28,750 nt of DNA from an uncultured Ignavibacteria bacterium (lineage in GTDB: Bacteria > Bacteroidota > Ignavibacteria > Tepidaquicellales > Tepidaquicellaceae): assembly GCA_937974175.1 (NCBI GenBank), contig CALJIG010000123.1:1-28750 (forward strand). Reading direction: 5' to 3'. The position numbers and the translations under genes were made by a program. This document shows positions 7,198-14,598 of this stretch, piece after piece; positions within the stretch are counted from its first letter, which is position 1; every line of letters starts with the position of its first letter. The notes under the pieces were generated by a model. It saw nothing but the letters and a program-made list of their open reading frames with translations, had not been told where the DNA came from and ran no database searches.

Positions 7198-7214
7198 TTC
7201 TGCCGAAGGCAGAA
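7198..7214 (-). terminator. Hairpin between rpsI and rpsB, possible weak terminator
   Basis: A 7-bp perfect stem, TTCTGCC / GGCAGAA, with a 3-nt loop, 85 bp past the rpsI stop. On the minus strand it is followed by TGTTTAATAAAAG, which is not a strong T-tract. It may be a weak terminator or an mRNA 3' end stabiliser. The rest of the 7115-7298 gap shows nothing further. Confidence 0.35.
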
Positions 7215-7298
7215 CACGCGTCTAAGAAAATCAGGAAATATGCTTTTTGTTTGTAAAAAATCTTTATTGAAATAATTCCAATATTATCGCAAAAAATA

Positions 7299-7691
7299 TT
7301 ATCTTTTGGAGAATTGGAATTTCTTTCTTGCTTTCGGCTGTCCGTATTTCTTTCTTTCAACTGCGCGCGGGTCTCTTGTAAGCAAGCTGTCAACTTTTAA
7401 CATCGCTCTGTATTCAGGGTTGATGTTAACAAGTGCTCTTGCAATACCGAGCTTTATAGCTCCGACCTGACCTGTGAAACCGCCGCCATCAACGTTTACG
7501 AAAATATCGTAAGTGCCGAATGTGTTGGTTTTTTTCAAAGGCAATAATATTTCCTGAAAGCAGTTATCAGTTGCGAAATATTTTTCACCTTCACGGGCGT
7601 TGATTGTGATTTTTCCGTTTCCGTTTCTTAAAATCACTCTTGCAGTTGAAGTTTTTCTTCTACCTACAGCAATATGTTCTTGTAAAGCCAT
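7299..7691 (-). CDS. rpsI: 30S ribosomal protein S9
   Basis: A small-subunit protein whose C-terminal tail reaches the P-site tRNA. It has 130 residues. VGRRKTSTARVIL at the start, GGGFTGQVGAIKLGIARAL in the middle, and LTRDPRAVERKKYGQPKARKKFQFSKR-type tail ending in Lys-Arg are all diagnostic. It is 20 bp downstream of rplM, the conserved rplM-rpsI pair. Confidence 0.98.
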   Translation of the reverse strand: MALQEHIAVGRRKTSTARVILRNGNGKITINAREGEKYFATDNCFQEILLPLKKTNTFGTYDIFVNVDGGGFTGQVGAIKLGIARALVNINPEYRAMLKVDSLLTRDPRAVERKKYGQPKARKKFQFSKR

Positions 7692-7710
7692 TTAGTAAAT
7701 GTGTTTAAAA

Positions 7711-8166
7711 TTATAGACTCAATTCAACCGGGTTCTGCGCACCGTGCGGATGCTCTTCACCTGTGTAAACTTTTAATTTATGTATAAGTCTGTTGCCTAA
7801 TCTTGTTTTCGGTAACATTCTTTTTACAGCGTACTCAATAATTCTTTCAGGATGCTTAGCCATCATTTCTTTATAAGAAGTGATTGTCTGGCCGCCCGGA
7901 TATAATGAGTGTCTTTTGTAATTTTTTAATTCTTCTCTTTTAACGTTAATCTTAACTTTATCGGCGTTGATAACGATAACCCAGTCACCTGAATCGGAAT
8001 TCGGTGTGAATTTCGGATTGTATTTGCCTCTGATTCTCTTAGCGATTTCAGATGCAGCTCTTCCGAGAATCTTGTCTTTTAGATCAACAACATACCAATT
8101 GCCTGCATTTTCTGCAGCAGTAGCAAATTTAGTCGTTCTGATAGAATTTTTAATAGCGTCTTTCAT
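7711..8166 (-). CDS. rplM: 50S ribosomal protein L13
   Basis: An early-assembly large-subunit protein. It has 151 residues. WYVVDLKDKILGRAASEIAK near the N-terminus, then GDWVIVINADKV, RHSLYPGGQ and MLPKTRLGNRLIHKLKVY are family signatures. It is first in the rplM-rpsI unit, with a short leader and a candidate promoter just upstream at 8197-8225. Starts with ATG. Confidence 0.98.
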   Translation of the reverse strand: MKDAIKNSIRTTKFATAAENAGNWYVVDLKDKILGRAASEIAKRIRGKYNPKFTPNSDSGDWVIVINADKVKINVKREELKNYKRHSLYPGGQTITSYKEMMAKHPERIIEYAVKRMLPKTRLGNRLIHKLKVYTGEEHPHGAQNPVELSL

Positions 8167-8196
8167 TGCAATAACTCTAAAAATTTCGTAATCCTA

Positions 8197-8225
8197 AAAT
8201 TACTAATAAAGGCTTTGAAAGTCAA
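8197..8225 (-). promoter_or_regulatory. Candidate sigma70-type promoter of rplM-rpsI
   Basis: TTGACT (8220-8225), 17-nt spacer, TAATTT (8197-8202) on the minus strand, about 30 bp before the rplM ATG. The short predicted leader leaves no room for an autoregulatory mRNA structure. Confidence 0.45.
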
Positions 8226-8545
8226 TGAAGAAGGAAGTCAATTTTGTGGCTAATATCAATATATAATGCTTACAGCTGAATATTACCAATCTAAATTCTA
8301 AATAGATTGCTGAATACCTTATTATATTTACGTATATTACGCAATATAATTTGTTGTAAATGAAACTAAATAGAGTTATTTTTAGTATTTATTATAGAGT
8401 CTAAACCGATTAGATGATTTAGAACTATCTTACAATAATATTTTATAACCTCTCCTTACTGTTAAAATAGGATTTTATCACATAACAACCAGTTTGTTCC
8501 CAACTAAATAATTCCATATCAAATAGTATATGATTTACACACCCC
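8226..8545. other. Divergent intergenic region rplM / PAS-receiver gene
   Basis: About 320 bp, very AT-rich, with no coding frame of note. A loose dyad lies at about 8324-8352 (TTATATT ... AATATAA). I could not assign a promoter for the plus-strand gene with confidence. Confidence 0.5.
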
Positions 8546-10159
8546 ATGCATAAATTATTACAAAGGCAAATAAAAAAAGTTTTTGGTTCTACCGATAACC
8601 TCACCGAGCAGCAGAACATTTTCATTGATCTGGTAAACGAATCTTACAATCATAGTGATGAGGACAGAAAAAGGCTGGAACGAGTCCTTGAACTGACATC
8701 TGAAGAAATGATAAAGCTGAATGCAGATATTAAAAAAGATGCAACTGAAGCCTTGAAACTGGCAGATGCCCGACTGAAATATGCGACAAGGGCAGTTAAT
8801 GTTGGGATTTGGGAATTTGACCTGATTAATAAAAGTGTAATATGGGATGATACTACTTTCAAATTGTACGGACTTACTTCCGATATGAAAATCGACGCCA
8901 TTACCGCATGGAGACAGCATGTACATCCTGAAGATCAATTAACTGCAGATTTTGAAATGGAATATGCTATAACCGGAAAAAAAGAATTTGATATTGAATA
9001 CCGTGTAATATGGCCGGATGGCTCAATTCACTTTCTTAGAACAAAGGGAATATCTCAGAAAGATGAGTGGGGTAAACCTGTAAAAATGCTCGGCACAAAA
9101 TGGGATATCACTGAAAAGAAAAAATCTCAGGAAAATATTTTGCGCGAAAAAGAACTTGCAGATTCAGTAATTAACAGTCTTCCGGTAATTTTCTTTTTAT
9201 TTAATAAAGAAGGAAGGTTTTTAAGATGGAATAAAAATTTATTGCAGGTTTCAGGATACTCCGAAGACGACATGAGAACTCTTTCACCATTGGATTTTTT
9301 TGATGATGATGAAAAAGATAAAATGCAAAACGAAATAAGACTTGTTCTGACTTACGGTCAGAGTGATTCCGAAGCAAGTTTACTGACAAGATCAAAGAAA
9401 AAAATACCGTATTATTTCAACTCCATAACTATTAATTACGAAGGGCAGGAATGCGTCATCGGCACAGGCACAAATATCTCTGAAAGAAAACGAATGGAAG
9501 AAAATCTGAAAGCAAAAAATAAAGACCTGGAAGAGTTTGCCCACATTGTCTCTCATAATCTAAGAGCTCCGATAGCAAAAATACAAGGACTTACATCTCT
9601 AATAAATAATGACGAACCAGATTCGAACGATAATATAAACCTGCTGGAATACATAAAAGATGAAGTGATAAACCTGGATAAAATAATAAAAGAAATGAAT
9701 TCGATAATACGTGAGAAAGAGTATATTAATTTTAAACGAATTCATCCCGAAGTTAAACCGGAGAACATAAAAATTAAAAATATTTTCCTTATAGATGACG
9801 ACCCAATTGTTAATATAATTTCAAAAAAAATTATTGAGAAAACTGAGTTTGCAGAGAAAATTGAAATTTTTACTAACGCAGGAAATGCTTTAAAGGAACT
9901 GGAAGAGAAATTTAAGAATGATATAAATGATTTACCGCAGATAGTTTTTCTGGATATAAATATGCCCGGTAAAAACGGATGGGATTTTCTTGATGAATTT
10001 GAAAAAATGTGTGATGAGATAAAAAAGAACCGCAAGGTTTATATGCTTACATCATCTATTGACCCCAGCGATGTAAAAAAATCTCAAAGCTATGAAACGG
10101 TAAAAGATTTTATTGTTAAACCTTTAACAAAAGAAAAGCTCAGTAAACTGATTATTTAA
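8546..10159 (+). CDS. PAS-PAS-HisKA-receiver protein lacking the histidine kinase ATPase domain
   Basis: A cytoplasmic signalling protein of 537 residues with no membrane segment. Residues 25-75 form a charged helix (LERVLELTSEE), a linker often seen before PAS domains in Bacteroidota-type kinases. PAS 1 is about 80-192, with a PAC end (MLGTKWDITEKK); PAS 2 is about 203-315 (GTGTNISERK). A HisKA-like helix follows with FAHIVSHNLRAPIAKI, the H-box His337 intact. Only about 55 residues lie between this helix and the receiver domain (412-537), so the HATPase_c domain with N, G1 and G2 boxes is absent. The receiver keeps the acidic pocket Asp418/419, phospho-acceptor Asp470 (VFLDINMPG), Thr502 and Lys525 (IVKPL). 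It cannot phosphorylate itself by the usual route. It may accept phosphate from a partner kinase or act as a phosphorelay/dimerisation scaffold. It overlaps the convergent lipoprotein gene by 8 bp. Confidence 0.85.
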   Translation: MHKLLQRQIKKVFGSTDNLTEQQNIFIDLVNESYNHSDEDRKRLERVLELTSEEMIKLNADIKKDATEALKLADARLKYATRAVNVGIWEFDLINKSVIWDDTTFKLYGLTSDMKIDAITAWRQHVHPEDQLTADFEMEYAITGKKEFDIEYRVIWPDGSIHFLRTKGISQKDEWGKPVKMLGTKWDITEKKKSQENILREKELADSVINSLPVIFFLFNKEGRFLRWNKNLLQVSGYSEDDMRTLSPLDFFDDDEKDKMQNEIRLVLTYGQSDSEASLLTRSKKKIPYYFNSITINYEGQECVIGTGTNISERKRMEENLKAKNKDLEEFAHIVSHNLRAPIAKIQGLTSLINNDEPDSNDNINLLEYIKDEVINLDKIIKEMNSIIREKEYINFKRIHPEVKPENIKIKNIFLIDDDPIVNIISKKIIEKTEFAEKIEIFTNAGNALKELEEKFKNDINDLPQIVFLDINMPGKNGWDFLDEFEKMCDEIKKNRKVYMLTSSIDPSDVKKSQSYETVKDFIVKPLTKEKLSKLII

Positions 10160-10520
10160 TTTTTTTAAAAGTCTTAGCAAACTCTTCTCTTCTGAAAGGA
10201 CAGTCATCCCTTTCTAAATCAAAATTTAGAGCGATTTCATTTATTGTGTATTCATACTTCGCTTCACCTCCGCAGCTATCCGAAACACTCCCTAATGTAA
10301 ACTGTACGAACATATCTGAACCATTTATTGAATAAGTACCGGAATACTCCGGAATTGAATCGTTATTTTTAGAAATCTGTATAACATCGGTTGAAGGAAA
10401 AATTAATTGAATGGAGCCGTTTGTCCATGTTCCGTGAAGCTTCTTGTAATCGGAAGAGGGCGAGCAGGAAGAGAGGAGGGAAAGCAAAACGAGAACCGAA
10501 ATTTTATGACACTTCAACAT
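10152..10520 (-). CDS. Small lipoprotein of unknown function
   Basis: From the ATG at 10520 the product has 122 residues: a short basic start, a Leu/Val-rich stretch and a lipobox LSSC with Cys19 as the lipid-attachment site. A GTG two codons earlier is also possible. The mature part has GTWTNGSIQLIFP and a repeated beta pattern, like small lipocalin-type or META-type lipoproteins of Bacteroidota, but I do not recognise a specific family. Two cysteines (in DSCGG and DDCPF) could form a disulfide. The start overlaps the hicB stop by 17 bp and the end overlaps the PAS-receiver stop by 8 bp. It is probably transcribed from the mnmE-hicAB unit. Confidence 0.7.
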   Translation of the reverse strand: MLKCHKISVLVLLSLLSSCSPSSDYKKLHGTWTNGSIQLIFPSTDVIQISKNNDSIPEYSGTYSINGSDMFVQFTLGSVSDSCGGEAKYEYTINEIALNFDLERDDCPFRREEFAKTFKKIK

Positions 10521-10713
10521 AATCACTTATTGAATATGGCACAGGAACTTCTTCTCCGTCTTCTTTTAAACCGTCAATATGAAATTCAATGGCATCGTGA
10601 ATTTTTGTTTTCACTTCCTCAATTGTATCACCCGTTGCAACACATCCGGGTAAATCAGGCACATAAGCACTGAAATTGTTTTCACCTTTTTCTATAATAA
10701 TTGCGTATTTCAT
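10504..10713 (-). CDS. hicB: HicB-family antitoxin, short form
   Basis: The predicted antitoxin that blocks the HicA RNase. It has 69 residues. YAIIIEKGENNFSAYVPDLP followed by GCVATGDTIEEV and HDAIEFHIDGLKEDGE is the classic partial RNase H-like HicB fold. The protein stops at SDYVEVS, so there is no C-terminal DNA-binding domain (HTH or ribbon-helix-helix) of the kind that lets longer HicB proteins repress their own promoter. Its ATG overlaps the hicA stop (ATGA), implying coupled translation. Confidence 0.88.
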   Translation of the reverse strand: MKYAIIIEKGENNFSAYVPDLPGCVATGDTIEEVKTKIHDAIEFHIDGLKEDGEEVPVPYSISDYVEVS

Positions 10714-10898
10714 TGTTCTATTTGTGCTTGTTTAAAAATACTTTTTAAAGTTTTTGGATGTAAATCATCACCTGGTTTTCCCGCGACTGTAACTCTACCC
10801 TTCTTTGTATTATGTTTGTACTGCCTGTGACTTCCTCGTGTTTCCTTTAAATACCAGCCATTATCTTCAATGATTTTAATTGCCTCACGAACCTTCAT
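10710..10898 (-). CDS. hicA: HicA-family toxin, mRNA interferase
   Basis: A 62-residue dsRNA-binding-fold protein predicted to cleave mRNA and stop translation when free of HicB. KVREAIKIIEDNGW, then GSHRQYKH with the catalytic His24, then RVTVAGKPGDDLHPKTLKSIFKQA match the family closely, so it looks intact. The ATG begins one base after the mnmE stop (TGA-T-ATG). No independent promoter is possible without lying inside mnmE, so toxin and antitoxin appear to be expressed with a housekeeping tRNA-modification gene. Confidence 0.9.
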   Translation of the reverse strand: MKVREAIKIIEDNGWYLKETRGSHRQYKHNTKKGRVTVAGKPGDDLHPKTLKSIFKQAQIEQ

Positions 10899-10899
10899 A

Positions 10900-12273
10900 T
10901 CACTTTCCGATACAAAAATTAGCGAAAATATTATTTAAAATCTCATCATTTGTAATCTCCCCGGTTATTTCTCCCAGGTACTTCATTGCATTTCTGAAAT
11001 CGACTGAGATAAACTCACCACTCATTTTATCATCAATAGTATGAACTGCATTATTCAGCGATGCTAGAACATTTTCAAGGCAGACTTTGTGGCGGAAATT
11101 CGTAAGCACAATCTCTCCCGAGCCGGATGAAATCCCTTTGCCAACGACTTTATCCGTCATTTCTTTTTTCAACTCTTCAATCGATTCATCTTTTAATAAT
11201 GAAATTCCTTTTACATCAGAATTATCCGCTCTGTCAATTTTAGTATAAACGAGTATTGATTTATTTTTATCAATATGGTGTCCATAGAACTTTAAGCTCT
11301 CATTAATTTTTTCCTGTGAGTCAGAAGCATCTATCAGATAAACAATCAAATCAGCTTCCGAAATTTTTTCATAGCTGCGTTTTATTCCTTCGCTTTCAAT
11401 TTCATCTTCGGAGAATCTCAGTCCCGCCGTATCAATTAAATTAAAGAGCACGCCGTTGATAATTAAGCTTTCCTGTATATAATCACGCGTCGTCCCCTCA
11501 ACATTACTTACAATGGCGCGGTTTGTTTTTAAAAGATAATTGAACAGAGAAGATTTCCCGCTGTTCGGCTGCCCGGCGATAACAAGATTCACGCCTTCAC
11601 GGATAACTTTACCCGAAATATACGAAGCAATTATATCTTCAATTCTTTTTATTAACTTCTGAATATTATTTTTCAGCTCATCTTTTTTTACAAACTCTAA
11701 ATCCTCTTCGGCAAAATCAAGCTCAAGCTCAACAAGCGAAGTTAAATTTATCAAATCCTGCCGTGTCTTCTTTACGAAATCAGATAATGAGCCTTCAAGC
11801 TGCTTTATAGATGACTCATGCGCGGAATCTGTTTTTGATTTTATTAAATCAGCAACTGCCTCTGCCTGAGACAAATCAATTTTGCCATTGAGAAAAGCGC
11901 GCTTTGTAAATTCTCCCGGCTCTGCGTGCCTTATTCCAAGTGAAAGAATTGTATTCAAAACTTTCTGCGTAACAAAAACTCCACCGTGAGAAGAAAGCTC
12001 AAGCACATCTTCACCTGTGTAAGAAGCAGGATTTTTAAAAATAGAAATTACTGCTTCGTCAATTATTACATTTTTGTTAAACACATACCCGAAATGTATA
12101 GTGTGAGAATTTAATGATGATATATCAAAATTGTTTTTGCCGGATTTATCTTTAAAAAATATTTCACTTATTTTTTCAAATGCCTTCTCTCCCGAAACGC
12201 GGATAACGGAAATTCCGCCTTCACCTATCGGAGTTGAGATTGCTGCTATAGTATCGTAATTATTTAAATGCAT
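10900..12273 (-). CDS. mnmE: tRNA modification GTPase MnmE (TrmE)
   Basis: With MnmG it makes the cmnm5 modification of wobble uridine-34 in some tRNAs. It has 457 residues in standard order. The N-terminal folate-binding domain opens with DTIAAISTPIGEGGISVIRVSG. A helical domain is split by the G domain, which has G1 GQPNSGKSS (about 235-243), G2 TTRD (261-264) and G3 DTAG (281-284). The G4 motif is TKID where the family consensus is NKxD. The C-terminal CIGK, which carries the essential Cys, is intact. Starts with ATG, 17 bp after the FecCD permease stop; hicA follows directly. Confidence 0.96.
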   Translation of the reverse strand: MHLNNYDTIAAISTPIGEGGISVIRVSGEKAFEKISEIFFKDKSGKNNFDISSLNSHTIHFGYVFNKNVIIDEAVISIFKNPASYTGEDVLELSSHGGVFVTQKVLNTILSLGIRHAEPGEFTKRAFLNGKIDLSQAEAVADLIKSKTDSAHESSIKQLEGSLSDFVKKTRQDLINLTSLVELELDFAEEDLEFVKKDELKNNIQKLIKRIEDIIASYISGKVIREGVNLVIAGQPNSGKSSLFNYLLKTNRAIVSNVEGTTRDYIQESLIINGVLFNLIDTAGLRFSEDEIESEGIKRSYEKISEADLIVYLIDASDSQEKINESLKFYGHHIDKNKSILVYTKIDRADNSDVKGISLLKDESIEELKKEMTDKVVGKGISSGSGEIVLTNFRHKVCLENVLASLNNAVHTIDDKMSGEFISVDFRNAMKYLGEITGEITNDEILNNIFANFCIGK

Positions 12274-12290
12274 TTTCTTCTATAAAAATA

Positions 12291-13286
12291 TTAAACTGTT
12301 TTATTTCTCATAATGAGCCATATAAAAACAGGAGCGCCGAGGAATGAAGTAATAATTCCCACGGGCAGCTCTGCCGGAGCGATAACAACTCTTGCTATCA
12401 CATCTGATACCGATAAAAAAATTATTCCTAAAAAAACTGAAGCGGGAATTGAGTAACGGTAATCATTACCTATTAAAAGTTTTGCTATGTTCGGAATTAT
12501 TAATCCTACAAAAGAAATTATTCCTGCTATTGAAACTGCGCAAGCAGCCAGCAATGCTGAAAGCAAAATAGAAACTATCTGAATTTTTTTGAGATTAAGC
12601 CCCAATGATATTGCAAGCTCATCACCGAGGTTCAAAACGTTCAGCTCTTTTGAATAAAAAAATGCCAGCACAATCCCAATAAATACAGGAACGGAAGTCA
12701 TAGTAAATTCATTCCATCCTCTTCCTGCCAGTCCGCCATTAAGCCAGAATAAGATCTGATTCACGCTTTGCCCGGCCAAAATCAGCAGCAAACCGTTTAT
12801 GGAAGCAAGCAAAGCGCTAATAGCTATTCCAATCAAGATGATTTTATTTGTAGAGATAAAATTGCTATATTTATTAGTGGAAATTCTGGCAGATAGATAT
12901 ATAATTAATGTCGAAATAATCGCAAAAACGAAAGAAACAGGCGTAATGTAATAAAACGGAACGGCGAAGGGCAGCAAAAACATTATTATTGCTCCCAATC
13001 CGGCGCCTGCGGAAATTCCAAGAAGTCCGGGCTCGGCAAGATTATTTCTCAGTAAGCTTTGCAAAATCATTCCGGAGCAGGAAAGTGCAGAGCCGACAAT
13101 AATTGTGTTCAACAAACGCGGTATTCTGATATCGAAAAGAACTTTTCTTATAGCTTCATCGTTAATTGAATTAAAGTTAAATATTTCAGCTAACGGAATT
13201 TTCACTGCGCCTAATGTTAATGAGACAAGGCACACAACAATTGTAAGCAGAAATAAAAATAATATTAATAAAATCTTTCTGTTCAA
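12291..13286 (-). CDS. FecCD-family ABC transporter permease (iron-siderophore/cobalamin type)
   Basis: An inner membrane permease of a binding-protein-dependent importer for ferric siderophore, haem or vitamin B12. Its 331 residues are mostly hydrophobic, with about nine or ten membrane segments. The conserved regions DIRIPRLLNTIIVGSALSCSG, LLRNNLAEPGLLGISAGAG and GLIIPNIAKLLIGNDYR are the BtuC/FecD signatures, the last being the cytoplasmic loop that contacts the ATPase. The start codon is TTG: an in-frame TGA lies six codons upstream and no ATG fits. No ATP-binding protein, binding protein or TonB receptor is in the window, so the substrate is undetermined. First gene of the unit leading into mnmE. 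Confidence 0.92.
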   Translation of the reverse strand: MNRKILLILFLFLLTIVVCLVSLTLGAVKIPLAEIFNFNSINDEAIRKVLFDIRIPRLLNTIIVGSALSCSGMILQSLLRNNLAEPGLLGISAGAGLGAIIMFLLPFAVPFYYITPVSFVFAIISTLIIYLSARISTNKYSNFISTNKIILIGIAISALLASINGLLLILAGQSVNQILFWLNGGLAGRGWNEFTMTSVPVFIGIVLAFFYSKELNVLNLGDELAISLGLNLKKIQIVSILLSALLAACAVSIAGIISFVGLIIPNIAKLLIGNDYRYSIPASVFLGIIFLSVSDVIARVVIAPAELPVGIITSFLGAPVFIWLIMRNKTV

Positions 13287-13320
13287 AAATAAAAATTCGC
13301 TTTCACGGATTAGTTAAGGA

Positions 13321-13349
13321 TTGTAATGTTCTGTAATACTCAATATATA
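13321..13349 (+). promoter_or_regulatory. Candidate sigma70-type promoter of the histidine kinase gene
   Basis: TTGTAA (13321-13326), 17-nt spacer, TATATA (13344-13349), about 20 bp before the ATG at 13370. It lies in the 83-bp divergent gap with the FecCD permease gene. Confidence 0.45.
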
Positions 13350-13369
13350 AAAATCTAGTTAAGGTCTTA

Positions 13370-14575
13370 ATGAATAAATTCGGCTCGTTAAACATAAAAA
13401 TCTCGCTTATACTTAGCGGCGTATTGATTGCTGTATTTGTATTATATTTCACTCAGGTAATTGTAAACAGAATTCAGGAACGCGAAAGAGAAATTGCAAG
13501 ACTTTACGGCCGCGCTTTGGAATACATAGCCAATGATGAAAACTCGGGAGAATATAATTTTATCTTCAATGAAATTATCCAGCAGATTGACTTCCCTATC
13601 ATTGCAACAAACAGAGATAAGAACCGGATTGAATTTTTTAAGAACGTAGAGATTGATACCAGCAGAAAGTTTACTAAAAGTGATACATTGCATCTTCTGA
13701 AACTTGCCAATGAAATGGCAGATTTAAATCCTCCTATTAAAGTTACTTTCAAAAATACCGTTGTGCTGAACTATATTCATTACGGTCAGTCGAAACTTGT
13801 TAATGATTTAAAAAATCTTCCGTACTTTGAGTTTGCAATCGGGGGAATTTTTTTACTGCTGGGATATATAGGATTCTCATATATAAAGAAGCATGAGCAA
13901 AGTAATATCTGGGTAGGGCTTTCACGGGAAACTGCGCATCAGCTTGGAACTCCGCTTACTTCTCTGATGGGCTGGCATGAGATGATGAAGATGGAAGAGA
14001 ATAAATCTCCCGAGATGGAGGAAGTAACGAAAGAAATAGGAAACGATTTAGAGAAGCTGAATAAGATAGCGGGAAGATTTTCAAAGATAGGCTCGAAGCC
14101 TGCATTGACGGAAGAAAATGTATATGAAGTAATAAAAAAAGTTGCAGATTATTTTGAAAAGAGAATACCTACATTGGTATCTGCCGACGGAATTGTTTCT
14201 AAAAAAGTTGTTGTTGAAATAAACGGCTCCAAGGATGCAAAAGGAAAAATCAATAAAGATCTGTTCGAATGGGTAATTGAAAATCTTCTAAAGAATTCCC
14301 TTGATGCAATGGATAAGCCAAGCGGCAAGATAGTTTTTAACATTTCGGAGAAGTATTCAGAGACCACAATTGATGTAACAGATAACGGTAAAGGAATAGA
14401 TTCAAAATATAAAAAAGATGTTTTCAGACCGGGCTACTCTACTAAAATGAGAGGCTGGGGTCTGGGGTTAAGTCTTGCGAAAAGAATTATTGAGAATTAT
14501 AACGACGGAAAATTAGCGCTTACTGACAGCTCTCCCGGCAAAGGAACTACATTCAGAATAAAATTACCCAGATAA
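13370..14575 (+). CDS. Membrane-bound sensor histidine kinase
   Basis: A 401-residue two-component kinase. One membrane segment near 10-30 and a second near 152-172 enclose a periplasmic sensor region of about 120 residues with no domain I recognise. The phospho-accepting helix is SRETAHQLGTPLTSLMGW with His190. This ETAHQLGTPL form is common in Bacteroidota and Ignavibacteria kinases. The ATPase domain is complete: N box NLLKNSLDAM (about 305-314), G1 DVTDNGKGID (336-344), F box VFRPGYSTK, and G2 GWGLGLSLA (about 362-370). No response regulator lies next to it. The next gene, a membrane glycosyltransferase, follows after 23 bp on the same strand and is probably co-transcribed. Confidence 0.9.
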   Translation: MNKFGSLNIKISLILSGVLIAVFVLYFTQVIVNRIQEREREIARLYGRALEYIANDENSGEYNFIFNEIIQQIDFPIIATNRDKNRIEFFKNVEIDTSRKFTKSDTLHLLKLANEMADLNPPIKVTFKNTVVLNYIHYGQSKLVNDLKNLPYFEFAIGGIFLLLGYIGFSYIKKHEQSNIWVGLSRETAHQLGTPLTSLMGWHEMMKMEENKSPEMEEVTKEIGNDLEKLNKIAGRFSKIGSKPALTEENVYEVIKKVADYFEKRIPTLVSADGIVSKKVVVEINGSKDAKGKINKDLFEWVIENLLKNSLDAMDKPSGKIVFNISEKYSETTIDVTDNGKGIDSKYKKDVFRPGYSTKMRGWGLGLSLAKRIIENYNDGKLALTDSSPGKGTTFRIKLPR

Positions 14576-14598
14576 TTTCAGAAGGAATAAAAAAGTTT

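Noticed and set aside
7181..7393. 70-codon minus-strand frame overlapping the rpsI end
   Set aside because: It lies mostly in a shifted frame of rpsI and the gap after it; composition is not convincing.
12291..14575. Iron-regulated transport locus including the histidine kinase
   Set aside because: The permease has no ATPase, binding protein or receptor nearby, and the kinase is divergent and better linked to the glycosyltransferase gene.
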